Below are positions 16,059 through 23,409 of a DNA stretch of 34,853 bases, one piece after another. The stretch spans positions 1 through 34,853 of the forward strand of contig JAEURH010000032.1 in assembly GCA_016789365.1 (NCBI GenBank), in the 5' to 3' direction. A program made the position numbers and the translations under genes. Source of the stretch: Anaerolineales bacterium. Lineage in GTDB: Bacteria; Chloroflexota; Anaerolineae; Anaerolineales; Villigracilaceae. The notes beneath the pieces were generated by a model. The model made no database searches. It saw only the letters and a program-made list of their open reading frames with translations, and had not been told where the DNA came from. Position 1 is the first letter of the stretch; every line of letters begins with the position of its first letter.

Positions 16059-17624
16059 ATGACTCGTTCAAATTTCCCCGCTTCTTTCTTGACATTTCGA
16101 CACGGCTCAATGCAAGCCTTCATCCTGCTTGCTGTAATTGGAACTTTTCTTATCCTGTATGCGACTCCGCAAGGGCTGGGACTCTTCGATGATTCAATTG
16201 CCTACATTGCAGGTGCAAGAAGCATCTTAAACGGAGATGGTTATCGAGAAGCATGGCTCGCCTCCAACCAACCTGTGACGCATTTCCCGCCAGGCTTTTC
16301 GTCACTGCTTGCATTGGTCGGATTAAGTGGCTTAGACCCATTACGAGGCACACGCTTCGTCAACTCATTATTATTTGGCGGAAACATTTTCCTGCTCGGC
16401 ATCATCGGCTGGAAGATGACCAAATTACAAATAGCAGGTATCGCTTTATCAATTTTATTTTTAGTCAATCACTCATTATTTCGCTTGCACACTACCGCCA
16501 TGAGTGAGCCGTTATATATTTTTCTCACACTCGCATCATTCTTAACTTTTTACTATTACTTTCAACTTAAACAAAAACGTTGGCTAATTTTGACTGGCTG
16601 TTTGGTGGGCTTAGCATACTTAACCCGTTATGCAGGTTTGGCATTATTTGCTACATTTCTCGTCAGTTTAATTCTGCTCAAACATCCATGGAATTGGAAA
16701 CTTTCTCGCGCCGCAATTTTTATCGCCAGTTTTATTCCTTTTGCACTCGGCTGGAGCATCCGCAATCGTTTATTAGCAGATAATGCTACAAACCGCACAA
16801 TTTTTTATCACCCCATCACGCCAGAAAATATTGAAACAGGCATTTACAATTTTTCATTATTCTTCATGCCATTTGAAACTTGGCGACGCGAACTCATGCG
16901 CATTCCAAATTTATTTATCGTCATTATTTCTGTCATTCTCTTCATTTTGTTAGCATGGCTGTTATACAAAGGCTTAAAAAAGTTTTTCCAACCCTCTACT
17001 GAAACGCCAGAATTATTATCTTTCATCAGCACACTTTATATATTTGGTTATCTATCCTCTCTTTTCGTTACGATGACGTGGTTTGATGCTAGCACAAAAT
17101 TTCAGTTAAGAATCTTATCGCCAATTTTTGTTAGCCTATTAATCATGGCTATTTATTTCTTAAATCAAATTTGGCATAAACAAAAATATCTTTCCGCTTT
17201 CCTCTTTCTATTTATTATCACATTATCATTATCTGGAATCACCAACACCATCACCGACCTCCGCAAAGGTGGGCAAGGATACGCTTCGTTTCAATGGTTC
17301 GACGCAGAGGCGATGGAATTTTTACGCAATTTGCCCGAAGGCACGCGCATCTACACCAACGAAGCCGCCGCAGTATATCTCTACACAAATCGCGGGGCGT
17401 ATGTATTGCCTGATTTGATAGACCCAGTTACAGGTCAAGAAAGAGGCGGGTTTGAATCAGGTGTTGCCAATTTGCAAAAAGATGTTTTATCAGGCAACGC
17501 TGTCCTCTCACTTTTTGATGTCAGCAAAAATCTACAAACACAAGCCGTGTATCAAATTTTGAGCGAGGGGTTGTATCTTGCGTTTGATAAACAAAACGAT
17601 ACAATTTACACAGCCTACCCATAA
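16059..17624 (+). CDS. GT-C type membrane glycosyltransferase (PMT/ArnT-like)
   Basis: The 521-residue protein has about ten membrane segments from residue 20 to about 390 and a soluble C-terminal part. The first periplasmic loop has FDDSIAYIAGA, a DD pair like the catalytic acidic motif of GT39/GT83-type transferases that use polyprenyl-phosphate sugars. TRYAGLAL and FPPGFSSLLALVG are also typical. No Shine-Dalgarno sequence precedes the ATG, which directly follows a hairpin spacer. The SDR gene starts eight bases after its stop, so translation is probably linked. It likely transfers a sugar to a lipid or protein at the outer membrane face; donor and acceptor are unknown. Confidence 0.85.
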   Translation: MTRSNFPASFLTFRHGSMQAFILLAVIGTFLILYATPQGLGLFDDSIAYIAGARSILNGDGYREAWLASNQPVTHFPPGFSSLLALVGLSGLDPLRGTRFVNSLLFGGNIFLLGIIGWKMTKLQIAGIALSILFLVNHSLFRLHTTAMSEPLYIFLTLASFLTFYYYFQLKQKRWLILTGCLVGLAYLTRYAGLALFATFLVSLILLKHPWNWKLSRAAIFIASFIPFALGWSIRNRLLADNATNRTIFYHPITPENIETGIYNFSLFFMPFETWRRELMRIPNLFIVIISVILFILLAWLLYKGLKKFFQPSTETPELLSFISTLYIFGYLSSLFVTMTWFDASTKFQLRILSPIFVSLLIMAIYFLNQIWHKQKYLSAFLFLFIITLSLSGITNTITDLRKGGQGYASFQWFDAEAMEFLRNLPEGTRIYTNEAAAVYLYTNRGAYVLPDLIDPVTGQERGGFESGVANLQKDVLSGNAVLSLFDVSKNLQTQAVYQILSEGLYLAFDKQNDTIYTAYP

Positions 17625-17632
17625 AGGTTCAC

Positions 17633-18457
17633 ATGACCATATTTGAAAAATTTTCTTTGAAAGATAAAGTTGCAGTTGTAACAGGCGGTGTTGGATTAAT
17701 TGGCGCGGAATTTTGCAAGACGTTAGCAGAAGCAGGCGCATCGGTTGCAGTGGTGGATGTAAACGCTTCATTGATTCAGGCGACAGTTGATACGCTTACG
17801 AAAAATGGATTCAATGCTGTGGGCATTGCTACTGACATCACCAAACCCGATTCAGTTAATGCAATGGTTGAAAAAGTAATTTCAACTTTTGGAAGATTAG
17901 ATGTTTTAGTTAACTCCGCCGCACTTGACCCAAAGTTTGATGCGACTGCTTTAGAAAAAGGCATTGCCCCCGGTGCATTTGAAGATTATCCACTCGCGGA
18001 TTGGAACGCGGCGATGAATGTAAACTTAACGGGCATGTTTTTGGTAACACAAGCCTGTGCAAAGCAAATGGTTAAAAATAAAAAAGGCAGTATTATTAAT
18101 ATCTGTTCAACATACGGTTTGAATGGACCAGACCAACGGATTTATATCAAAGATGGAAAACGTGTTGCGTATAAACCTGTCTATTACACAGTGACGAAAG
18201 CGGGTGTGATGGGCTTTACAAAATATCTCGCCGCTTATTATGCTGAGACAGAAATCCGTGTCAATGCGTTGACTCCAGGTGGTGTATTCAATAACCACGA
18301 AGAATATTTCGTGAAAAATTATTCTGCAAAAACAATTTTGGGTAGAATGGCAAAGAAAGATGAAATGAACGGCGCGTTGTTGTTCCTTGCTTCAGATGCT
18401 TCATCGTATATGACTGGAAATAATTTAATTGTTGATGGTGGTTGGACGGCGTGGTGA
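17633..18457 (+). CDS. SDR family oxidoreductase in the nonulosonic acid cluster
   Basis: In this 274-residue protein the cofactor motif is VAVVTGGVGLIG (14-25). The catalytic Ser lies in INICSTYG, and Tyr and Lys lie in YYTVTKAG. The C-terminus is NNLIVDGGWTAW. AAAGG lies upstream of the ATG. Immediately before a CMP-sugar synthetase and a NeuB-type synthase, it resembles the PtmA position in Campylobacter legionaminate loci. Substrate is probably a sugar intermediate, but this is inference from context. Confidence 0.9.
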   Translation: MTIFEKFSLKDKVAVVTGGVGLIGAEFCKTLAEAGASVAVVDVNASLIQATVDTLTKNGFNAVGIATDITKPDSVNAMVEKVISTFGRLDVLVNSAALDPKFDATALEKGIAPGAFEDYPLADWNAAMNVNLTGMFLVTQACAKQMVKNKKGSIINICSTYGLNGPDQRIYIKDGKRVAYKPVYYTVTKAGVMGFTKYLAAYYAETEIRVNALTPGGVFNNHEEYFVKNYSAKTILGRMAKKDEMNGALLFLASDASSYMTGNNLIVDGGWTAW

Positions 18458-18459
18458 TT

Positions 18460-18525
18460 TCAGTGTTCAGTATTCAGTGTTCCAGTCATCAGTCCGAATA
18501 CTTAACACTGATTACTGATTACTGA
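18460..18525 (+). repeat. Imperfect hairpin spacer built from TCAGT units
   Basis: TCAGTGTTCAG... (18460-18481) is imperfectly complementary to AACACTGATTAC... (18504-18525); the inner eight bases TCAGTGTT/AACACTGA pair perfectly. It lies between the SDR stop and the CMP-sugar synthetase start, which has no Shine-Dalgarno sequence. Confidence 0.65.
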
Positions 18526-18546
18526 CTACCGACCTACTAATTACCG

Positions 18547-19782
18547 ATGACCAATATACTCGCACTTATCCCTGCTCGTGGCGGTTCGAAAGGTATTCCG
18601 CGAAAAAATATCCGCAGTTTTGCTGGGTATCCATTAATCGCGTGGAGTATTGCCGCGGCGAAACAATCAAAGTTGGTGACAAGAATTATTGTCTCAACGG
18701 ATGATGAAGAGATTGCAAAAGTTGCTCGTGAATGGGGCGCAGAAGCACCATTTCTACGTCCTGCCGAAATTTCACAAGACAAAACAACGGATTTACCAGT
18801 CTTTGAACATACATTGAAATGGTTGGAAGATGTGGAAGGCTACAGACCTGATATTGTGATTCAGTTACGACCTACATCCCCAATTCGTCCGCAAGGAATG
18901 GTGGATAATGCCATTCGTATTTTACAAAATCATAAAGATGCCGATTGTGTGCGTGGGGTTGTAGTCGCTGGGCAAAATCCGTTTAAGATGTGGCGATTTA
19001 ATGGTGAAGATAAACCTTTGTATCCATTATTAGAAGTGGATGGAATCAAAGAGCCGTACAATGCACCACGTCAAATTCTTCCGCCTGTCTATTGGCAGAC
19101 TGGTCACATTGATGCGATTCGCACATCCACGATTTCAGAAAAAAAATCTTTAACAGGTGATGTGATTTATCCGTTGGTGATTGATTCAAAATATACTGTG
19201 GATATTGATACACTTTCTGACTGGTCAAAATATGAAGCCGTGATTTATAGTGGTTTAGAAGTTGTGTCACCAAGATCACCTCGTAAGCAAATGCCTGAGA
19301 TAATAAAGTTAATCATCTGTGATTTTGATGGTGTTGTGACAGATAACTCTGTGATTACAGATCAAGATGGAAAAGAATCTGTTTTGGCATCAAGAAGTGA
19401 TAGTATGCACATCAAAACCTTGAAAGAAAAAGGAATTGACTTCATGATTCTTTCATCTGAACCCAACGGAGTTGTCCAAGCGCGGGCAAAAAAGATGGGG
19501 GTAGAATCAATTCACGGGATTGGCATGCAAGATAAAGGTCGAGTGATGCGTGAAGTGTTAGAAAAGAAAAATATCAAAGCAGAAAATGTCATCTATGTAG
19601 GTAATGATTTGAATGACCTTCCGTGTTTTGAAATTGCAGGTTGGTCTGTGGCAGTGGCAGATGCGTATCCTGAAATTATCCGCGCCGCAGATTTTGTGTT
19701 GACCAAAAATGGCGGGCATGGAGCAATTAGAGAATTGTGTGAGTTAATATTACAAAAGAGTGCGTCGCACCCAACAGGTTGA
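18547..19782 (+). CDS. neuA: CMP-nonulosonate synthetase fused to KdsC-like HAD phosphatase
   Basis: A two-domain protein of 411 residues. Residues 1 to about 235 are an acylneuraminate cytidylyltransferase: ALIPARGGSKGIPRKNI at the nucleotide site, RIIVSTDDEEIA, and RPTSPIRP. Residues about 253-405 are a HAD phosphatase of the KdsC type: DFDGVVTDN (Asp259, Asp261), LSSEPNG, Lys330 and GNDLNDLPC. The same domain order occurs in animal CMAS. It should activate a sialic acid-like sugar with CTP and may also remove a phosphate from the sugar phosphate. The last codons, SASHPTG, overlap a GTGCGTCGCAC arm, as in folK. The ATG lacks a Shine-Dalgarno sequence. Confidence 0.93.
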   Translation: MTNILALIPARGGSKGIPRKNIRSFAGYPLIAWSIAAAKQSKLVTRIIVSTDDEEIAKVAREWGAEAPFLRPAEISQDKTTDLPVFEHTLKWLEDVEGYRPDIVIQLRPTSPIRPQGMVDNAIRILQNHKDADCVRGVVVAGQNPFKMWRFNGEDKPLYPLLEVDGIKEPYNAPRQILPPVYWQTGHIDAIRTSTISEKKSLTGDVIYPLVIDSKYTVDIDTLSDWSKYEAVIYSGLEVVSPRSPRKQMPEIIKLIICDFDGVVTDNSVITDQDGKESVLASRSDSMHIKTLKEKGIDFMILSSEPNGVVQARAKKMGVESIHGIGMQDKGRVMREVLEKKNIKAENVIYVGNDLNDLPCFEIAGWSVAVADAYPEIIRAADFVLTKNGGHGAIRELCELILQKSASHPTG

Positions 19783-19812
19783 GACACACTACATTCGCAA
19801 GGTGCGACGCAC
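19760..19812. repeat. GTGCGTCGCAC inverted-repeat element (copy 2)
   Basis: Arms at 19760-19770 and 19802-19812 are separated by 31 bases, the same spacing as copy 3. The left arm is inside the end of the cytidylyltransferase gene and encodes part of SASHP. The element ends 24 bases before the next start codon. Confidence 0.85.
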
Positions 19813-19835
19813 CCTCTGCATTCTAAGGAGAAAAA

Positions 19836-20717
19836 ATGGCACGAGAAATAAAATTTGGAAATCGAATGATGGGTGATGGTCACCCTGCATATATCATTGC
19901 AGAAGTTGGAATCAATCACAATGGTGATTTGGATATTGCAAAAAAAATTATTGATGCCGCCGCACATGCAGGCGCGGATGCAGTCAAATTTCAAAAACGC
20001 ACGCCTGAAATTTGCACCCCACCCGAACAACAAAAACAAATGCGTGAAACGCCTTGGGGCTACATCACATATTTAGATTATCGTTATAAAGTTGAATTTA
20101 ACGAAGAACAATATCGTGAAATTGACCGCTATTGTAAAGAAAAGAAAATTGATTGGATGGTTTCAGTGTGGGATGAACCCTCTGTTGATTTCATGGAAAA
20201 GTTTGATACACCTGCTTATAAAGTTCCATCTGCTTCGCTTACCGACCATAACTTGTTAAAGTATGTTCGCAAAACGGGTAAGCCTGTTATTATTTCAACG
20301 GGTATGTCCACCATGCAACAAATTCACAAAGGCATAGAAGTTGTTGGTGAAGATAATTTAGTTATTATGCACTGCACCAGCACATATCCATGTGAGCCTG
20401 AAGAATTAAATCTCAAAATGATTGAAACACTTCGCAAAGAATTTCCAAACAATCCAATCGGATATTCTGGTCACGAAGTTGGGCTTGTGCCTTCCGCAGT
20501 TGCAATTGCATTAGGCGCAACTTCGATTGAACGTCATATCACTTTAGACCGCGCCATGTGGGGCAGTGACCAAGCCGCATCTGTTGAGCCTGGTGGTTTT
20601 GAAAAATTGGTTAAATACATTCGCGTCACTGAGGCTTCATTGGGTGATGGTGTTAAGAAAGTTTATGAATCTGAAAAAGGTTCAATGAAGAAATTACGCC
20701 GCGTTGTGAATGAATAA
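19836..20717 (+). CDS. neuB: NeuB-family nonulosonate (phosphate) synthase, short form
   Basis: This 293-residue TIM-barrel enzyme condenses phosphoenolpyruvate with a hexose derivative to give a nine-carbon sugar acid. Family motifs present are AEVGINHNGD, ADAVKFQKR, KVPSASL, STGMS, HCTSTYPC, GYSGHE and ERHITLDRAMWGSDQAASVEP. The C-terminal SAF (antifreeze-like) domain of classical NeuB, about 60 residues, is absent; the protein ends soon after the barrel. AAGGAG lies eight bases upstream. It follows the synthetase/phosphatase fusion, so the two probably act in sequence. Which sugar is made (sialic, legionaminic or KDN type) cannot be read directly. Confidence 0.92.
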   Translation: MAREIKFGNRMMGDGHPAYIIAEVGINHNGDLDIAKKIIDAAAHAGADAVKFQKRTPEICTPPEQQKQMRETPWGYITYLDYRYKVEFNEEQYREIDRYCKEKKIDWMVSVWDEPSVDFMEKFDTPAYKVPSASLTDHNLLKYVRKTGKPVIISTGMSTMQQIHKGIEVVGEDNLVIMHCTSTYPCEPEELNLKMIETLRKEFPNNPIGYSGHEVGLVPSAVAIALGATSIERHITLDRAMWGSDQAASVEPGGFEKLVKYIRVTEASLGDGVKKVYESEKGSMKKLRRVVNE

Positions 20718-20724
20718 TTGCTTT

Positions 20725-20767
20725 TTACGCATTACGAATCACGTAATAAATAATTCGTAATGCGTAA
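20725..20767 (+). repeat. Hairpin spacer built from ATTACG units
   Basis: TTACGCATTACGAAT (20725-20739) and ATTCGTAATGCGTAA (20753-20767) form a perfect 15-bp stem. It separates the NeuB gene from the sulfotransferase gene, with only 12 bases from its end to the ATG. Confidence 0.78.
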
Positions 20768-20779
20768 TCCGTAATAGTG

Positions 20780-21625
20780 ATGAAAAAAATTCGTAGCACA
20801 TTACGTCCGCACTTAAAAACCGCCCAAGCCATCTTAAGGTGGAAGCGGTTTTCTTTTCATGAAGCCCCACCAATTTTCGGAAATTCAAAACCAAAAAGCG
20901 GTTCGCATTTGTTGTTGCAAATTCTCAACGGTTTCACACAAATCATGCCGTATAAATATGTGGATGCTGAACCTGTGAGAACGATAAAAAAAGACGGTGG
21001 ACGGCGGACGGCAGATGATATTCTTTCTGACTTAAAAAATATTCCTGATGGAGTCATTGGCTGGGGATATTTAGATGCTACAAAAGAAAACGCTTCTTTC
21101 TTAACTCAAGCTGGGCGCGTGACCTACTTCATTTATCGTGACCCACGCGATATGCTCGTATCACAAGTGTTTTTCGCGACAGACATGCACGAAGAACATG
21201 GCATGCACGCCTATTACAACTCATTGCCTGATTTTGGTGAGCGACTCAAAGTCGCAATCACAGGCATTGACAAAGATGGCTTGCACATGGTTTCGGTCAA
21301 ACAAAGATATGAAGGCGTATTTCAATGGCTCGAACAAAAAAATGCAATGTGTATCCGCTTTGAAGATTTAATTGATAATCGTGATGTTACTTTGAATAAA
21401 ATGTTGGATGAAGTCGAAAAGGCTGGGTATAAAATCCCAACTCAAAGAGAAGAAGCAATTTCAATCTTAATTGAAGCGATTCAACCAAAGAAAAGTCACA
21501 CCTTCCGCTCTGGTAAAACTGGCGGATGGAAAAATTATTTCACCGATGAGCATAAAAAATTATTCAAAGATGTGGCGGGGGATTTATTAGTAAAATTGGG
21601 ATACGAAAAAAATAATGATTGGTAA
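20780..21625 (+). CDS. PAPS-dependent sulfotransferase (copy 1)
   Basis: In this 281-residue protein the 5'-phosphosulfate loop is PKSGSHLL (38-45) and the 3'-phosphate site is FIYRDPRDMLVSQVFF, with Arg120 and Ser128. The C-terminal RSGKTGGWKNYF stretch fits the conserved RxGxxGxWKN region. No membrane segment is present. A GTG lies one codon upstream; ATG at 20780 is preferred. No Shine-Dalgarno sequence is visible. The protein is clearly paralogous to the one at 31973. It should transfer sulfate from PAPS to a hydroxyl or amino group on the glycan or its lipid; acceptor unknown. Confidence 0.9.
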   Translation: MKKIRSTLRPHLKTAQAILRWKRFSFHEAPPIFGNSKPKSGSHLLLQILNGFTQIMPYKYVDAEPVRTIKKDGGRRTADDILSDLKNIPDGVIGWGYLDATKENASFLTQAGRVTYFIYRDPRDMLVSQVFFATDMHEEHGMHAYYNSLPDFGERLKVAITGIDKDGLHMVSVKQRYEGVFQWLEQKNAMCIRFEDLIDNRDVTLNKMLDEVEKAGYKIPTQREEAISILIEAIQPKKSHTFRSGKTGGWKNYFTDEHKKLFKDVAGDLLVKLGYEKNNDW

Positions 21626-21627
21626 TA

Positions 21628-21656
21628 TGTAGGGGCGAGGTGACCTCGCCCCTACA
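21628..21656. repeat. Perfect 29-base palindrome
   Basis: Arms TGTAGGGGCGAGGT and ACCTCGCCCCTACA around a central G, three bases after the sulfotransferase stop. It belongs to the same family as the palindrome at 14228. Confidence 0.85.
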
Positions 21657-21676
21657 ACAATTAATTGGAGGAACTC

Positions 21677-22606
21677 ATGCCCGTTCACGGAACGCATAAT
21701 GCGGTAGAAGATAAACGTAACGAAAAAATATTAATTTATGTAAACGGAGAATTATTTCCGCGCAATGAAGCCAAGATTTCAGTCTTTGACAGTGGTTATC
21801 TCGTTGGCGATGGGATTTGGGAAGCACTTCGTTTACATGATGGTGTCTTAGTTTTTCTGGATGAACATCTCAATCGATTATGGCAAGCGGCGGCAACTGT
21901 GGGCATGGATTTAAAAATGACTCGCCAAGAATTGACAGATAAAATTTGGCAAACGCTGAAAGCCAATGATATGCACGATGGCGTACATGTTCGTTTTATG
22001 GTGACACGCGGAACAAAAAAAACTCCATCCCAAGACCCTCGTTTGGTGATGACTGGACCAAACCTTGTTATCATTCCTGAATATAAACAAGCTAGCCCTG
22101 ACTCTCGCAATCGTGGTGTGACTTTATTTACCAGCACGATTCGTCGCGGCTCGCCTGATTATCTTGACCCTCGTTTGAATTGTCATAGCAAATTGCATGA
22201 AGTGATGGCATTAGTCCAAGCGATTGAAGCAGGTGCGGATGAAGCACTCATGTTGGATATTCATGGCTTTGTGGCAACATGCAATGCCACAAATTTTTTC
22301 ATGGTCAAAGATGGTGAAGTGTGGACATCTACTGGACAATATTGCATGAATGGAATCACACGCGGAAAAGTCATCAAAGTTGCAAAAGATAATGGTATTC
22401 CTTGTTATGAAAAAAACTTTTCGTTGTTCGATGTGTATGGTGCAGATGAAGCATTTGTGACTGGAACGTTTGGTGGGTTAACACCCGTCACCAAAATTGA
22501 TGGGCGAGTTATTGGTGATGGAAAAGTTGGAACGATGACTCAAAAATTGTCAGCGATGTATGAGGCTGAGGTTCAGCAAGCAGTTAGAAAGGCGAAGGAG
22601 GCGTAG
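21677..22606 (+). CDS. Class IV (BCAT/D-amino acid type) aminotransferase
   Basis: In this 309-residue PLP enzyme the cofactor lysine is Lys172 in RLNCHSKLHEVMAL, followed by DEALMLDIHGFVATCNATNFFMV, typical of the family, and a C-terminal phosphate-binding loop around TGTFGGLTPV. The chosen ATG has GGAGG five bases upstream; a TTG four codons earlier is less likely. It is one base from the following sulfotransferase gene. Family members act on branched-chain or D-amino acids, or as aminodeoxychorismate lyase. The context suggests it makes or uses an amino compound that is then sulfated, but this is inference. Confidence 0.9.
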   Translation: MPVHGTHNAVEDKRNEKILIYVNGELFPRNEAKISVFDSGYLVGDGIWEALRLHDGVLVFLDEHLNRLWQAAATVGMDLKMTRQELTDKIWQTLKANDMHDGVHVRFMVTRGTKKTPSQDPRLVMTGPNLVIIPEYKQASPDSRNRGVTLFTSTIRRGSPDYLDPRLNCHSKLHEVMALVQAIEAGADEALMLDIHGFVATCNATNFFMVKDGEVWTSTGQYCMNGITRGKVIKVAKDNGIPCYEKNFSLFDVYGADEAFVTGTFGGLTPVTKIDGRVIGDGKVGTMTQKLSAMYEAEVQQAVRKAKEA

Positions 22607-22607
22607 C

Positions 22608-23336
22608 ATGTCATCTAAAAAAATTTGTTTGTGGAGCGGTCCGCGAAATATATCCACCGCATTGATGTATTCATTCGCGCAACGAAATGATTGTCAAGTT
22701 TTTGATGAGCCGTTGTATGCGCATTATCTTTCCAAAACGCCTGCGCGTGCGTATCATCCTGGTGCAGATGAAGTGATTGCAGAAATGGAAAATGATGGCG
22801 AGAAAGTTGTGCGTGATTTGATTTTAGGATTTGATGCCAAGCCTGTGGGGTTTTTTAAACACATGACGCATCATTTACATAACCTCAACTTGGGTTTTCT
22901 CGACCAAACTGTGAATGTGCTTCTAACTCGTGACCCTGAAGATATGTTGCCGAGTTATGCGGCGTGGGTTGCAAACCCAACTTTGCAAGATGTTGATTAC
23001 AAACAGCATATTGAGTTATTCAATGATTTGAAATCACGCGGACAAAATCCGCCTGTGTTAGATTCAAAACAAATTTTGTTAAACCCGAAAAAAGTTTTGA
23101 ATGAACTATGTGAACGCATTGGCATTGATTTTCAAGAAAGTATGTTGAGTTGGAAAGCAGGCGCCAGAGTGGAAGATGGTTCGTGGGCGAAGTATTGGTA
23201 TAAGTCAGTACATGAATCAACAGGTTTTGGGGAATATGTAAAAAAGCCTACGCCGTTTCCTGATTCGTTGAAGCCATTGCTTGAAGAATGTAAGCCTTAT
23301 TATGAGCAATTGAATGCTTTGGCGATAAAGGCGTAA
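22608..23336 (+). CDS. Sulfotransferase-like protein paired with the aminotransferase
   Basis: This 242-residue protein has the N-terminal loop LWSGPRNISTALMYSFAQR (8-26), a P-loop-like 5'-phosphosulfate site of a separate sulfotransferase subfamily, and LLTRDPEDMLPSY for the 3'-phosphate. It differs from the copies at 20780 and 31973 and is not a recent duplicate. AAGGAGG lies within the end of the preceding gene, eight bases before the ATG. The two genes are one base apart. A similar domain is, to my recollection, fused to a class IV aminotransferase in plant BCAT-like proteins. Substrate is unknown. Confidence 0.85.
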   Translation: MSSKKICLWSGPRNISTALMYSFAQRNDCQVFDEPLYAHYLSKTPARAYHPGADEVIAEMENDGEKVVRDLILGFDAKPVGFFKHMTHHLHNLNLGFLDQTVNVLLTRDPEDMLPSYAAWVANPTLQDVDYKQHIELFNDLKSRGQNPPVLDSKQILLNPKKVLNELCERIGIDFQESMLSWKAGARVEDGSWAKYWYKSVHESTGFGEYVKKPTPFPDSLKPLLEECKPYYEQLNALAIKA

Positions 23337-23349
23337 TTTCGCAACCAAG

Positions 23350-23355
23350 TATAAT
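23350..23355 (+). promoter_or_regulatory. -10 element (TATAAT) before the helicase operon
   Basis: A perfect TATAAT lies 13 bases after the sulfotransferase stop, with no good -35. GGAGG near 23390 is 15 bases before the ATG, longer than usual. Confidence 0.4.
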
Positions 23356-23409
23356 GTTAATGTGCCTAACTCTTAAGTAATTAGGCTATGGAGGTATTTT
23401 TAGATAGAT

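Noticed and set aside
16000-20779. Possible CRISPR array from repeated ATTACG and TCAGT words
   Set aside because: Units are too short and degenerate, form palindromes, have no regular spacers, and no cas gene is present.
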